Counted from the stretch's first letter, positions 18,300 to 27,595 are shown. The stretch is 64,000 bases of DNA from Pseudotabrizicola sp. (GCF_030684215.1 NZ_JAUXOV010000077.1:1-64000); one strand, 5' to 3'. Translations and numbers: made by a program. The notes: generated by a model not told the origin, from the sequence alone.

Positions 18300-19270
18300 T
18301 CGCCAAGCCTTTTCGCTGAAAGGATAAATGCATCAAGATCTTCGCGCGACCCGGCCCCTTCCATTGGGCCAAGCCGCGTCACGTTTCTGGCCCCGGCGGC
18401 ACAGCCATAGGTCAGCGCCTGCTGCACAGGCATACCCAGCCTGCGACAGGTCAGATAGGCCCCGCCAAAGCAGTCACCTGCCCCGGTCGGGTCCACCTCA
18501 TTCACGGCAAAAGCGGCGGCATCGGTGCGGCTGCCATCGCGTTCAAAACACGTCGCGCCCTTTGCGCCGCGCTTCAACACGATCTCGGACACACCCTTTT
18601 CGAACAGACGCGCAACAGCCTTGGCTTCGCCCTCGGTGCCAGCCGCAAGTTCCAGTTCTTCGCCAGATGGCAGCAGCAGATCAGACATTTCGACCAGCCG
18701 CACAAAGCGGGATCTGGTCGCATCATCGTATTTCAACTCCTTGCGCAAATTCGGATCAAGCGACACCGACCCACCGCGGCCCTTGATACTCTGCGCGGCC
18801 TTTTCGATAACGTCCCAAGCGTTGGGCATCGACAGGGCCGACCCCATGACATGCAAATGTCCCGCACGATCCACAACATCCGCCACCTGTCTGCTCCATC
18901 CAAAGCGTGCCGCAGCCGAAGTGGCGATGTTGAACACAAAATCACGCGCACCATCAGCACGGTATCGGACAAAGGCACTGCCGGTCGGCATGAAAGGGTC
19001 TATCGCGATGGCCGAAATATCGACCCCATCGCGGCGCAGACGGTCAAGATTGACGCGTCCGAAATCGTCATCCCCCACCGCACCGATCATGGCCGCCGCC
19101 CCACCGATGCGGCCGCATTGGTCAATAAAGATCGCGGGCGCACCGCTTGGAAACGGGCCAATCAGGGGCTGGGCCTCACGAAATCCGGTCCCGATCGTGG
19201 TGGCAACAATCTCGACCAAAATTTCGCCGACACAAACGGTCGGCCCCAATGCGTCGGGCGCGACACTCAT
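18296..19270 (-). CDS. PfkB-family sugar kinase, probable tagatose or related ketose kinase
   Basis: This 324-residue ribokinase-like kinase has the N-terminal VCVGEILVEIV, the glycine-rich GGAAAMIGAVGDDDFG block and the C-terminal catalytic motif DPTGAGDCFGG (near residue 260). It is coupled to gatZ by a four-base overlap. Agrobacterium galactitol loci pair GatZ with a tagatose kinase of this family, so phosphorylation of D-tagatose or a C3 epimer is the best guess. The start follows AGGGAGAATTTG at normal spacing; a TTG one codon upstream is disregarded. Confidence 0.82.
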   Translation of the reverse strand: MSVAPDALGPTVCVGEILVEIVATTIGTGFREAQPLIGPFPSGAPAIFIDQCGRIGGAAAMIGAVGDDDFGRVNLDRLRRDGVDISAIAIDPFMPTGSAFVRYRADGARDFVFNIATSAAARFGWSRQVADVVDRAGHLHVMGSALSMPNAWDVIEKAAQSIKGRGGSVSLDPNLRKELKYDDATRSRFVRLVEMSDLLLPSGEELELAAGTEGEAKAVARLFEKGVSEIVLKRGAKGATCFERDGSRTDAAAFAVNEVDPTGAGDCFGGAYLTCRRLGMPVQQALTYGCAAGARNVTRLGPMEGAGSREDLDAFILSAKRLGE

Positions 19271-19319
19271 CAAATTCTCCCTGCCAGTGATTGTGCCTGT
19301 CGCACCCCAACGCCAGACA

Positions 19320-20510
19320 TCATTTCGGCCCTCGCAGATGCATCTCGTTCTCTAGCGACAAAAACCGTTGATGCAGCATACAGGCAGCCCCAAAGGCAGC
19401 CCCACTTTCCGCAGATTTATGCACAACAATCTTCGGGCAGGGAAAGGTGCGTGCTTGCAGTTCCCCCATGCGGTTCAAAACCTGTGTCGCGACCATCGGA
19501 TACAGCGCCGCAAGTCCACCCCCCAGCACGACCCGGTTCGGATCAAGCAGGCGGCAGGCCGACACAATGGCCTGTGCCAGATCTTGCGCCCAGTCTGAGG
19601 CGATGGCCACGGCCTGCGGATCAGACCGCTGAACGGCGTTCAGAAAGGATCGGATGGATACGGGCACGCCACCGTTTGCCACGCGATACCTCTGCAAAAG
19701 GTGATCCCGGCCCAGAACCTCCTCCAATTCGGCACCGTCGCGAATATGCATGTGGCCGATCTCTCCAGCCAGCCCATGCCCCCCCCGGTAAAGCTTGCCA
19801 TCAATGACAATACCCCCACCGACCCCGGACTCAAGGACCATGAACAGCGTCACGCCTGCCCTGTTGGCCCGGTCACAATAACTTTCGCCAAACGCAAATG
19901 CATTCGCATCATTCTCAATCATAACCGGGAATTCAGAGCGCAGGGCAAGGTCCACGAGGGACCGCAAATCCTCATTTTCCCAGCCCAGCAACGGCGCCGT
20001 GTGTATCAGACCGGCTTCTTCGATCTGCGCCGGGACGGCAAGGCCAAAGCCTTCAACACTGTCGCGCAAGTCTTGCGGCATCCCGTCAAAGGCCTGCGCA
20101 ACGGCCTGCTCAACCGCGATGGCCACTGGCACTGACCGGCCATCAAAAGGCTCGATCCGACAGTGCGAATAGGTACCCTTCAGATTCATCCGCAGGGTCG
20201 TGATATGTTCCACCCCAATTTCCACCCCCACAAAACAGGCGGCGTCCGGTTGCAGTTCCAACCGCACACCGGGCCGGCCTGCCCGCACAGGCGTGTCCGT
20301 TTGGGGTGCAGTGTCGGGCACTTCGCGGACCAGATCACTTGCCAGCAACTCTGCAATGATATGCCCGGAAGATGATCGGTTCAGACCAAGATGCCGCGCC
20401 AGCGCCGCGCGGCTTAGCTGCCCCTGATCGAACAGAGCCTGAAGCGCCGCAACCACATTGCTATGCCGGATCAGGCGCGGCGCGCCGCCAGAAAGATCAG
20501 CTTTTGTCAT
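19320..20510 (-). CDS. ROK-family transcriptional repressor lacking the zinc cysteines
   Basis: The 396-residue regulator has an N-terminal winged helix (SRAALARHLGLNRSSSGHIIAEL, near 33-55) and a ROK sugar-binding domain with IENDANAFAFGE and SGVGGGIVIDG. The usual zinc site CxCGxxGC after the GH motif is missing: the segment IGHMHIRDGAELEEVLGRDH contains no cysteine. The N-terminal phosphate loop is also altered (VGVEIGVEH), so it is not a kinase. It is the second gene of the tagatose/polyol operon and probably controls it through the palindrome at 21479-21507, with a free sugar or polyol as inducer. Confidence 0.85.
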   Translation of the reverse strand: MTKADLSGGAPRLIRHSNVVAALQALFDQGQLSRAALARHLGLNRSSSGHIIAELLASDLVREVPDTAPQTDTPVRAGRPGVRLELQPDAACFVGVEIGVEHITTLRMNLKGTYSHCRIEPFDGRSVPVAIAVEQAVAQAFDGMPQDLRDSVEGFGLAVPAQIEEAGLIHTAPLLGWENEDLRSLVDLALRSEFPVMIENDANAFAFGESYCDRANRAGVTLFMVLESGVGGGIVIDGKLYRGGHGLAGEIGHMHIRDGAELEEVLGRDHLLQRYRVANGGVPVSIRSFLNAVQRSDPQAVAIASDWAQDLAQAIVSACRLLDPNRVVLGGGLAALYPMVATQVLNRMGELQARTFPCPKIVVHKSAESGAAFGAACMLHQRFLSLENEMHLRGPK

Positions 20511-20551
20511 GTCGACCCGTGTCTACCCAGCCCATGAAATGCCCTGCCCGG

Positions 20552-21439
20552 TCAGACCTGCGCATTGATACGCGCGCGCATGACAGCCTCAGCCCAGCGC
20601 TGTTCGATGAACTGGCGCGCATGGGCGGCCAGTGGGTTGTTGTCATCCCATGTGTCGCGCCAGATCCCGCAGGCCAGCGACAGACCTTCATCGACAATCG
20701 CCTTGGAGAAGCTTTCGAACACGATATCGCGGTCATGAAACCCGATCTCGACAAGGGCATCAAAAATTGCCGGAAAGTCGATTGTGCCAGTGCCAAGATA
20801 ACCACGATAGTTTTCGTTAAAGTGGAAATACGCCAGTTTGTCGCCTGCCATGCGGATGGCAGCCGCCGGGCTGGCTTCTTCGATATTCATGTGAAACGTA
20901 TCGAGATGCAGGAACACATCATCGCGCCCTGTATCTTTCAAGAATTGCATCCCCTGCGCGGTGGTGTTCAACAGGTTCGATTCGAAGCGGTTGACCACCT
21001 CCAGAACAATCTGGACGCCGCAATCTTTGGCCAGTTCTGCCGTGGCAGCAATCGCCTCTGCGCTGTTCATCCAACCGGCCTGCGTGGGCATCCGGTCATA
21101 CTTGCCGTGCATGGAATACAAAATGCCGCCCAGACGAATGCCACCGATATCTCGCACGGCCCTGACCGCATCGGCCAACATCGCCGTACCCTTTGCAACC
21201 ACTGCGCTGTCTTCGCTGGACACATCGGCATCGTGGGGCAACCCCATGGTGACGACAATCTCTATGCCTAGCGACTGCGCCTTGCGTGCCAGACGATCAA
21301 GATCAAACCGTTCAGGCCGCAAATAGGCAAATTCGATCATGCGATATCCATGCTCGGCCGATTTCTCAAGCGCGGACTCCAGCCCGCTTTGCGTGTGTCC
21401 ATTCGTCCAGACAAATGAATGTATCCCAAGCCGGCGCAT
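20552..21439 (-). CDS. D-tagatose 3-epimerase / D-psicose epimerase family ketose isomerase
   Basis: This TIM-barrel enzyme of 295 residues should invert C3 of free ketoses (for example tagatose-sorbose, fructose-psicose, or L-xylulose-L-ribulose). The metal and acid-base residues of Pseudomonas cichorii tagatose 3-epimerase map cleanly: Glu147, Glu153 (EVVNRFE), Asp180, His183 (LDTFH), His206 and Arg212 (FHFNENYRG), Glu242 (FESFS). It leads the ROK-controlled operon. The start at 21439 follows GAGGGGGGAAATC; an upstream frame extension crosses the operator palindrome and is rejected. The natural ketose is unproven. Confidence 0.85.
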   Translation of the reverse strand: MRRLGIHSFVWTNGHTQSGLESALEKSAEHGYRMIEFAYLRPERFDLDRLARKAQSLGIEIVVTMGLPHDADVSSEDSAVVAKGTAMLADAVRAVRDIGGIRLGGILYSMHGKYDRMPTQAGWMNSAEAIAATAELAKDCGVQIVLEVVNRFESNLLNTTAQGMQFLKDTGRDDVFLHLDTFHMNIEEASPAAAIRMAGDKLAYFHFNENYRGYLGTGTIDFPAIFDALVEIGFHDRDIVFESFSKAIVDEGLSLACGIWRDTWDDNNPLAAHARQFIEQRWAEAVMRARINAQV

Positions 21440-21478
21440 GATTTCCCCCCTCGGAATCGGATCATCCGGCAAGCGTAT

Positions 21479-21507
21479 CATATTTGTTGTGGCGCACAAC
21501 AAATATG
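21479..21507 (-). promoter_or_regulatory. 29-bp perfect palindrome, candidate operator of the ROK repressor
   Basis: CATATTTGTTGTG (21479-21491) and CACAACAAATATG (21495-21507) are exact reverse complements around GCG. The centre lies about 55 nt upstream of the epimerase start. A/T-rich arms with a central G/C step are the usual shape of NagC/Mlc/ROK sites. Confidence 0.75.
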
Positions 21508-21706
21508 AAGCTCCGTTCTGTATTGGGGCCACTGACCGACCACAGCAGCCGGCAAGTGGCGAAAGTCGTTGCAACCGCTTGAAGGTGTCGCAAACAAATG
21601 GCGGGCAAAGCTGAACTATGTTCTTCACAAACCGGGGGCCAAATCAAAACCCCCTTCATTCCCCCCCCATTTGCCCCTAAACAACCAGCAAGAGGGAGAG
21701 TCCGTC

Positions 21707-22807
21707 ATGAGCCTGAACACATTCGGCCACCTGTTTCGTGTGACCACTTGGGGCGAAAGCCATGGCCCGGCCATTGGCTGCACGGTTGACGGCTGCCCGC
21801 CCGGTATCGCGCTGACCGAAGCCGACATTCAACCTTGGCTGGACAAGCGTAAACCGGGAACGTCCAAATTCACCACCCAGCGCAAAGAGGCGGACGAGGT
21901 TCGCATCCTGTCGGGTGTGTTTGAAGGCCGGACAACTGGAACCGCAATTCAGTTGATGATCGAGAACACCGACCAGCGGTCAAAAGACTATGGCGACATT
22001 GCACAAGCGTTCCGCCCCGGCCATGCCGACATCACCTATCACCAGAAATACCGCCACCGGGATTACCGCGGTGGCGGGCGGTCATCTGCGCGCGAAACCG
22101 CGGCACGCGTAGCGGCGGGTGGCATAGCCCGCGCGGCGCTTGCGGCACTTGTGCCTGATCTGCGCATCACCGGCTATATGGTCCAGATGGGTCCGCGTGC
22201 CATTGACCGCAGCCGCGTTGATCTGGCCGAGGTTGCAAACAACCCGTTCTGGTGCCCCGATCCTGTGGCGGCCGCAGAGTGGGCGACCTACCTCGACGAT
22301 CTGCGCCTGTCGCACAATTCCGTTGGCGCTGTGATCGAGGTGATCGCAACAGGCGTTCCCCCCGGCCTTGGCGCGCCACTTTATGGCAAGCTCGACAGCG
22401 ATCTCGCCAGCGCGATGATGAGCATAAACGCGGTCAAGGCGGTAGAGATTGGCGACGGCATGGCCGCAGCGACCCTGACCGGGGTGGACAACGCGGATGA
22501 AATCCGCATGGGTCCAAACGGGCCAGAGTTCTTGTCAAATCATGCAGGTGGAATCCTTGGCGGCATTTCTACTGGTCAGCCGGTCATCTGCCGCTTCGCG
22601 GTCAAACCCACCTCCAGCATCCTAACTCCACGCCAGACCGTGAACCAGCGCGGCGAGGAGATTGATCTGATCACCAAAGGTCGCCACGACCCATGCGTCG
22701 GCATTCGCGCCGTTCCCGTGGGTGAGGCGATGATGGCCTGTGTGATGCTGGATCACCTGCTGTTGGATCGCGGCCAAACCGGCGGCCTGCGCGGCCAGAT
22801 CGGTTAA
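21707..22807 (+). CDS. aroC: Chorismate synthase
   Basis: This enzyme catalyses the last shikimate-pathway step, turning EPSP into chorismate with reduced FMN as catalyst. The 366-residue protein carries the family signatures: [18 protein letters not shown] at the N-terminus, [29 protein letters not shown] in the middle and [17 protein letters not shown] near the C-terminus. The start is set by GAGGGAGAGTCCGTC; an upstream extension through the intergenic region is rejected. It stands alone, divergent from the epimerase operon, and its control is not evident. Confidence 0.97.
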   Translation: MSLNTFGHLFRVTTWGESHGPAIGCTVDGCPPGIALTEADIQPWLDKRKPGTSKFTTQRKEADEVRILSGVFEGRTTGTAIQLMIENTDQRSKDYGDIAQAFRPGHADITYHQKYRHRDYRGGGRSSARETAARVAAGGIARAALAALVPDLRITGYMVQMGPRAIDRSRVDLAEVANNPFWCPDPVAAAEWATYLDDLRLSHNSVGAVIEVIATGVPPGLGAPLYGKLDSDLASAMMSINAVKAVEIGDGMAAATLTGVDNADEIRMGPNGPEFLSNHAGGILGGISTGQPVICRFAVKPTSSILTPRQTVNQRGEEIDLITKGRHDPCVGIRAVPVGEAMMACVMLDHLLLDRGQTGGLRGQIG

Positions 22808-22969
22808 GACACCGCCACAAGCGGCGGCAGTCTGATCGGCTTTGGCAGGGACACAGGCGCAACAAGGCGTTTCAGGTCTGACAGTCTCATGGCATGCCTC
22901 TGATTGATGATGCACGCAGCATGCCCTGTGTGTGCTTCACGTGCTATGAAAGGCTGCGTGAGAATTGTT

Positions 22970-23854
22970 TCAGGGCCGAACGCGCACCTTTGAAAGCTGC
23001 ACGGCCAGAATCCCGGCCATGGCAATCGCAACCCCCAAAACATCGGTCGCACTGATACGCTCGCCCAGCAAAAGCGCGGCGACAGCCACCCCAAAGGCCG
23101 GGTTCAGAAAGTGGAACGTTGCCGCTCGCACCGCGCCCAGATCGCGCACTAGGCTGAACCAAAGCAAAGTCGCCGCCAGCCCCGGTACAAAAATCTGATA
23201 GGCCATCGCCCAGATATAAGCAGACGTCACATCGACCGATCCGGCTTCCGTCAGGCCCGACACAATCGCCAGCACCACAGCACCCACCAGCATTTGCAAA
23301 CCAACGATCATCAGCAGATTGCCAGACCCCGAAGCCCCCCGAACGCTCAGCGTGGCAACGGCCAGCGCCAGCGCACCCGCCACACACAGCCCGACGCTGA
23401 GCGGGTCTGCTCCACCTTGCAGGCGACTGCCCATGATCACAGCAACACCCGCCATCCCGGTCAGCAGGCCCACAATTCCTAAGGTGGAAACTTTCTCACG
23501 AAACCACAGCCACCCAAGCCCTGCCACCATAAGCGGCATCGCTGATGCGATGATGGCCGCCAAAGAGCCTTCGATCTTTTGCATCGCCACAAAATTCAGA
23601 CCCAGGTACAGCGCATTCTGACACAGGCCAAAGACCAGAACCGATCGCGCTTGCGGGCCGCGCCAGCCGCCGGGCAAATGCCAGCTTTGGCCCAGCGCGC
23701 GGGCAAGCAGAACGGCAATCAGGCCCGAGATGAAAAACCGAAGCGACAAAGAGAACAAGGGCGGCGCATGTGCCACGATGATGCGGGCAGTGGCAAAAGC
23801 CGACGACCACATCAACGCAAAGACAAGGCCCATCAGAATGGCGCGAAGGGTCAT
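22970..23854 (-). CDS. EamA/DMT-superfamily transporter
   Basis: The 294-residue protein has about ten predicted membrane helices in two EamA repeats (first from MGLVFALMWSSAFA, second from VGLCVAGALALAVATLSVRG). Members export or import small metabolites such as amino acids, purines or drugs; the substrate here is unknown. The start ATG at 23854 gives a normal-length protein; a GTG ten codons upstream (23884) lies inside a terminator hairpin and is unlikely. It follows the HU gene on the same strand but is separated from it by that hairpin. Confidence 0.85.
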   Translation of the reverse strand: MTLRAILMGLVFALMWSSAFATARIIVAHAPPLFSLSLRFFISGLIAVLLARALGQSWHLPGGWRGPQARSVLVFGLCQNALYLGLNFVAMQKIEGSLAAIIASAMPLMVAGLGWLWFREKVSTLGIVGLLTGMAGVAVIMGSRLQGGADPLSVGLCVAGALALAVATLSVRGASGSGNLLMIVGLQMLVGAVVLAIVSGLTEAGSVDVTSAYIWAMAYQIFVPGLAATLLWFSLVRDLGAVRAATFHFLNPAFGVAVAALLLGERISATDVLGVAIAMAGILAVQLSKVRVRP

Positions 23855-23872
23855 TTTGTCCGTCCCAAATGG

Positions 23873-23898
23873 AAAGACCGCCACAATGGGCGGTCTTT
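23873..23898 (-). terminator. Terminator of the HU gene
   Basis: AAAGACCGCC (23873-23882) pairs perfectly with GGCGGTCTTT (23889-23898) over a 6-nt loop, about 25 nt after the HU stop codon on the minus strand. The stem ends in CTTT. Confidence 0.75.
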
Positions 23899-23922
23899 AC
23901 GGTCGTCTGTCTGGCGAATGCC

Positions 23923-24216
23923 TCAGGCGTTAACGCTGTCTTTCAGCGCCTTGGCGATGGCGAACTTGACTTGCTTGTCGGCAGGCTTGGTCATTGTCTC
24001 CCCGGTGGCTGGGTTGCGGACCTGACGCTCTGGGCGGGCCTTGCAAGCAACCTTGCCCAGACCCGGCAACGTGACCGAACCACCAGCTGCGACTTCGCGG
24101 GTCACAACATCGATGATCGCATCCAGTGCCGAACCGGCAATTTTCTTGTCAGCGCCCATGGTCTCGGCGATAGCGGCAACGAGTTGAGTTTTGGTCATCG
24201 GTTTCGTCGTCATCAT
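23923..24216 (-). CDS. HU-family nucleoid DNA-binding protein
   Basis: This is a 97-residue HU/IHF-fold protein that bends and compacts DNA as a dimer. The start KTQLVAAIAETM, the domain core LDAIIDVVTREVAAG and the beta-arm region VRNPATGETM, with its conserved Asn-Pro, are all visible. An AGGAAGAAGA site precedes two adjacent ATGs, either of which could be used. The gene is monocistronic, with a strong terminator immediately after it. Confidence 0.93.
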   Translation of the reverse strand: MMTTKPMTKTQLVAAIAETMGADKKIAGSALDAIIDVVTREVAAGGSVTLPGLGKVACKARPERQVRNPATGETMTKPADKQVKFAIAKALKDSVNA

Positions 24217-24354
24217 TCTTCTTCCTTATTGCAGGCCGTCGCCACAGGACGGGCCAGATGTATCGGTTGGCCGTTGCCGGCGACGGGTTTCGCTACACAG
24301 TGTTTTTCGGCGCAAATCAAGCCCAAACCGTGCGTCGCAGTTGAAAATGAGCGG

Positions 24355-25833
24355 TTATAGGAAGGCCGTTTCCTCAAAGCTGCGCAACTTCCGGCTGTGG
24401 ATACGCTCAATCGGCATAAGCCGCAGACGTTCCATCGCACGGATGCCGATTTGCAAGTGCCGGCTGACTTGGGTCTTGTAAAAATCGCTGGCCATGCCGG
24501 GCAGCTTCAACTCTCCATGCAAAGGTTTGTCCGAAACACAAAGCAAAGTGCCATAAGGCACACGGAACCGAAAGCCGTTGGCGGCAATCGTAGCGCTTTC
24601 CATATCCAGAGCAATGGCGCGCGATTGCGACAGGCGCTTGACCGGACCGGACTGGTCGCGCAACTCCCAGTTGCGGTTGTCGATCGTGGCCACAGTGCCG
24701 GTGCGCATGATGCGTTTCAGCTCATAGCCCTCCAACTGGGTGACCTCGGCCACCGCTTCTTGCAGCGCGATCTGAATCTCGGCCAGCGCCGGGATCGGCA
24801 CCCAGACCGGCAGATCATCGTCAAGCACATGGTCTTCGCGCAGGTACGCATGCGCCAGCACGAAATCGCCCATCGATTGGCTGTTGCGCAGCCCTGCGCA
24901 GTGCCCAACCATCAGCCAGGCATGTGGGCGCAGCACGGCGATATGGTCAGTGGCAGTCTTGGCGTTCGACGGCCCGACACCAATGTTGACCAGCGTGATC
25001 CCCTGCCCGTCAGCACGTTTCAGGTGATAGGTCGGCATTTGCGGCAGTTTGGCAACCGGGTTCAGAATGCCATCGGGTGTGGTGATGATCTGGTTTCCTG
25101 TGGCCACAAACGCAGTGTAGCCCAAGGATGGATCCGCCAGCACTTGGCGGGCATAAGCCTCAAATTCATCGACATAGAACTGATAGTTGGTGAACAGAAC
25201 GTGGTTCTGAAAATGCTGCGGATCAGTCGCGGTGTAATGCGACAGACGTGCCAGCGAATAATCCACCCGCTGCGCCGTAAACGGGGCCAAAGGCATCGAC
25301 CCATCCGGGTTTTCGGTGCGCATGCCATTCACGATATCATCATTCGTGGTGGCCAGATCCGGCACGTCGAACACATCGCGCAGGCTGAACTCCAGCACGC
25401 CCTCTTGCGGGACCGACACGGCCGGGTTCCCGGCAACCGCGAAATGCACCGGAATCGGGGTTTCTGACGTCCCGATCTGAATCGAGACACCGTGATTTTC
25501 CATCAGCAGATCAAGCTGCTGAATCAGGTAATTGCGAAACAGATCCGGGCGCGTGACCGTGGTGGCATAGGTGCCGGGGCTGGCCACATGACCAAAGGCA
25601 AGCCGCGAGTCGGCTTTGGTGTGGCTGGTCACGGTCAGGCGGATTTCGGGGTAGAACGCACGGATGCGGCCCTGTGGCTTGCCCTTGGTCACCGTGGCGC
25701 TGAAATGCTCGGCCAGATAGGCGGTGGCTTGGGTATAAAGATCTTGCAGCCTGTCAACAGCAGCGGCGGCGTTGGTGAAACTCTGCGCGGGTGGCAGGTC
25801 GGGGGTCTGATAGGCGGCGGTTCCGTCTTGCAT
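24355..25833 (-). CDS. amn: AMP nucleosidase
   Basis: The 492-residue enzyme hydrolyses AMP to adenine and ribose 5-phosphate in purine salvage and adenylate balance. The family has an N-terminal regulatory domain and a C-terminal phosphorylase-like catalytic domain; here the latter runs from about residue 270, with VNIGVGPSNAKT, MVGHCAGLRNSQ, the LDMESATIAANGFR substrate block and VSDKPLHGELK. The ATG of MQDGTAAYQ is chosen because GAGAGATGTT precedes it; a long in-frame extension towards pyrF has a composition unlike protein. It stands alone. Confidence 0.94.
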   Translation of the reverse strand: MQDGTAAYQTPDLPPAQSFTNAAAAVDRLQDLYTQATAYLAEHFSATVTKGKPQGRIRAFYPEIRLTVTSHTKADSRLAFGHVASPGTYATTVTRPDLFRNYLIQQLDLLMENHGVSIQIGTSETPIPVHFAVAGNPAVSVPQEGVLEFSLRDVFDVPDLATTNDDIVNGMRTENPDGSMPLAPFTAQRVDYSLARLSHYTATDPQHFQNHVLFTNYQFYVDEFEAYARQVLADPSLGYTAFVATGNQIITTPDGILNPVAKLPQMPTYHLKRADGQGITLVNIGVGPSNAKTATDHIAVLRPHAWLMVGHCAGLRNSQSMGDFVLAHAYLREDHVLDDDLPVWVPIPALAEIQIALQEAVAEVTQLEGYELKRIMRTGTVATIDNRNWELRDQSGPVKRLSQSRAIALDMESATIAANGFRFRVPYGTLLCVSDKPLHGELKLPGMASDFYKTQVSRHLQIGIRAMERLRLMPIERIHSRKLRSFEETAFL

Positions 25834-25909
25834 AACATCTCTCGTCAAATGATCCGGCATATAAGCCGAAACACCGGGGGTCGTGCAAGTGAAGGCTTGA
25901 TGAAGCCGT

Positions 25910-26629
25910 TTATGCGGGCGGATTCGCCTGTGCCTGCACGGACCGCAGTTCCTCCACCACAGTGCGGGCAGCGTCCGCCGGGTCTTTGGCCTGCCAGATC
26001 GGGCGGCCCACAACGATGTGGTCAGCCCCATCCGCAATGGCCTGCGCTGGCGTCGCAATGCGCTTCTGGTCGCCGCTGGCACTGCCTGCGGGCCGAATGC
26101 CGGGGGTAACAATCAGCTTGCCCACAGCTTCGGGCAGGGCGCGGATCATCGCTGCCTCTTGCGGGCTGGCGATCACGCCATCGGCCCCGGCGGCAAGCGC
26201 ACGCGCGGCACGTTCCAGCGTGATTTCGTGAATATCGCCCGGCTTGATGCAGTTATCGTCCAGATCGCGCCGATCCAGCGAGGTAAGAATGGTCACCGCC
26301 AGTATTTTCAGCCCGGTGCCGCCCTTGCCCTCTTGTGCCGCGCGCACCACTTGCGGGTCGCCGTGAACGGTCAGGAAATCGAGGTCATATTGCGCGATGC
26401 CGCGCACAGCGGCTTCAACCGTCGCGCCGATATCAAACAGCTTCATATCCAGAAAGATGCGCTTGCCATGCTCTTGCTTCAGCTCATTGGCCAACGCAAA
26501 ACCACCCCCAGTCAGCATGCCAAGGCCAATCTTGTAAAAGCTGGCGGCCTTGCCGATCCGCCCTGCAAGCTCCAGCCCCTGCACCACATTGGGCACATCT
26601 AGTGCCACGATCAGGCGGTCGTCAGACAT
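25910..26629 (-). CDS. pyrF: Orotidine 5'-phosphate decarboxylase
   Basis: This is the final enzyme of UMP synthesis, decarboxylating OMP. The 239-residue TIM barrel shows LIVALDVPN at the N-terminus, the catalytic DMKLFDIGATV block, FLTVHG, and the phosphate-binding TPGIRPAG and VVGRPIW segments. The start follows AAAGGAGGCTTCC. It is divergent from the ROK kinase and about 75 nt ahead of amn on the same strand. Confidence 0.95.
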   Translation of the reverse strand: MSDDRLIVALDVPNVVQGLELAGRIGKAASFYKIGLGMLTGGGFALANELKQEHGKRIFLDMKLFDIGATVEAAVRGIAQYDLDFLTVHGDPQVVRAAQEGKGGTGLKILAVTILTSLDRRDLDDNCIKPGDIHEITLERAARALAAGADGVIASPQEAAMIRALPEAVGKLIVTPGIRPAGSASGDQKRIATPAQAIADGADHIVVGRPIWQAKDPADAARTVVEELRSVQAQANPPA

Positions 26630-26716
26630 GGAAGCCTCCTTTTTCTGGGTGCCAAGCGTCTTGCGGTGCTCGGCAAGTGGTGTCAAGCCATAGCCAGACG
26701 GAAATGGGGGAACGCG

Positions 26717-27595
26717 GTGATCCTGTGCTTTGACATCGGTGGATCGCGGATCAAGGCGGCTGTGGCCGATACGGATCGCCTGACTCCGCTGGGTGATTGC
26801 CCGACGCCGGGCAGCGATTTTGGTGCCTTTCAGGCAGCGCTGGCGCAATTCGCGACAGGTCTGTCACTGCGCGGTGTGGCAATCTCTGTCGCCGGAGTGG
26901 TCGCGCCGGACAGTGGCAGGATCAAAGTGGCAAACATCCCATGCGCCGATGGCCGGGCCTTGGCCGATGAGCTGTCCGCAGCCCTACGCCTGCCGGTTCT
27001 GGTGCTGAACGATGCCGATTGCTTTGCCTTGGCCGAGCAGCGTCAGGGCGCCGGGCGGGGGCATCGCACGGTGTTCGGCATCATTCTGGGCACCGGGGTT
27101 GGCGGTGGTCTGGTGGTCGACGGGCGGCTGGTGCAAGGCGCTGGCGGCTATACCGGGGAATGGGGGCACGGGCCGGTGGTGGCCGCCCCATGGAACCTGC
27201 CCTGTGGCTGCGGTCTGCGCGGTTGTGTCGATGCGGTCTGTGGCGCACGGGGGCTGGAAAAGCTGCACCACGAGCTGCATGGGCAAGCGCTGCCCTCCAC
27301 GGCCATCTTGTCCGACTGGCAAGCGGGCGAGACGCAGGCGGACGAAACCGTGGCATTATGGCTTGACCTGATCGCACCGCCGCTGGCTTTGGTGATGAAC
27401 GTGGTCGGTGCGTCAATCGTGCCGGTCGGCGGTGGGCTGTCGAATGTGCGGCCCTTGCTGACGCGGCTGGATGACCGGTTGCGCGGCATGATCTTGCGCC
27501 GCACCGACGCGCCACTGGTGGTGCCAGCGCTGTGCCAACCCGAGCCGGGGCTGATCGGCGCAGCCGAAGCAGGAAAGGAGGAGTTTGATCAATGA
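26717..27595 (+). CDS. ROK-family sugar kinase (N-acetylglucosamine/fructokinase-like)
   Basis: This 292-residue kinase has the ATP phosphate loop LCFDIGGSRIKAAV at the N-terminus, VLNDADCFALAE with the catalytic Asp, GTGVGGGLVVDG, and an intact zinc site CGCGLRGCVDAVC in the GH region. Its sugar is not decided by sequence; GlcNAc, glucose, fructose and mannose are all known for the family. The GTG start has GGGGGAACGC just upstream. Its stop overlaps the cutC start (ATGA), so it leads a four-gene operon. Confidence 0.83.
   Translation: MILCFDIGGSRIKAAVADTDRLTPLGDCPTPGSDFGAFQAALAQFATGLSLRGVAISVAGVVAPDSGRIKVANIPCADGRALADELSAALRLPVLVLNDADCFALAEQRQGAGRGHRTVFGIILGTGVGGGLVVDGRLVQGAGGYTGEWGHGPVVAAPWNLPCGCGLRGCVDAVCGARGLEKLHHELHGQALPSTAILSDWQAGETQADETVALWLDLIAPPLALVMNVVGASIVPVGGGLSNVRPLLTRLDDRLRGMILRRTDAPLVVPALCQPEPGLIGAAEAGKEEFDQ

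Noticed and set aside
21655-21670. Run of C residues (about nine) upstream of aroC
   Set aside because: It lies outside the coding region, away from the ribosome site, and there is no sign of phase variation.
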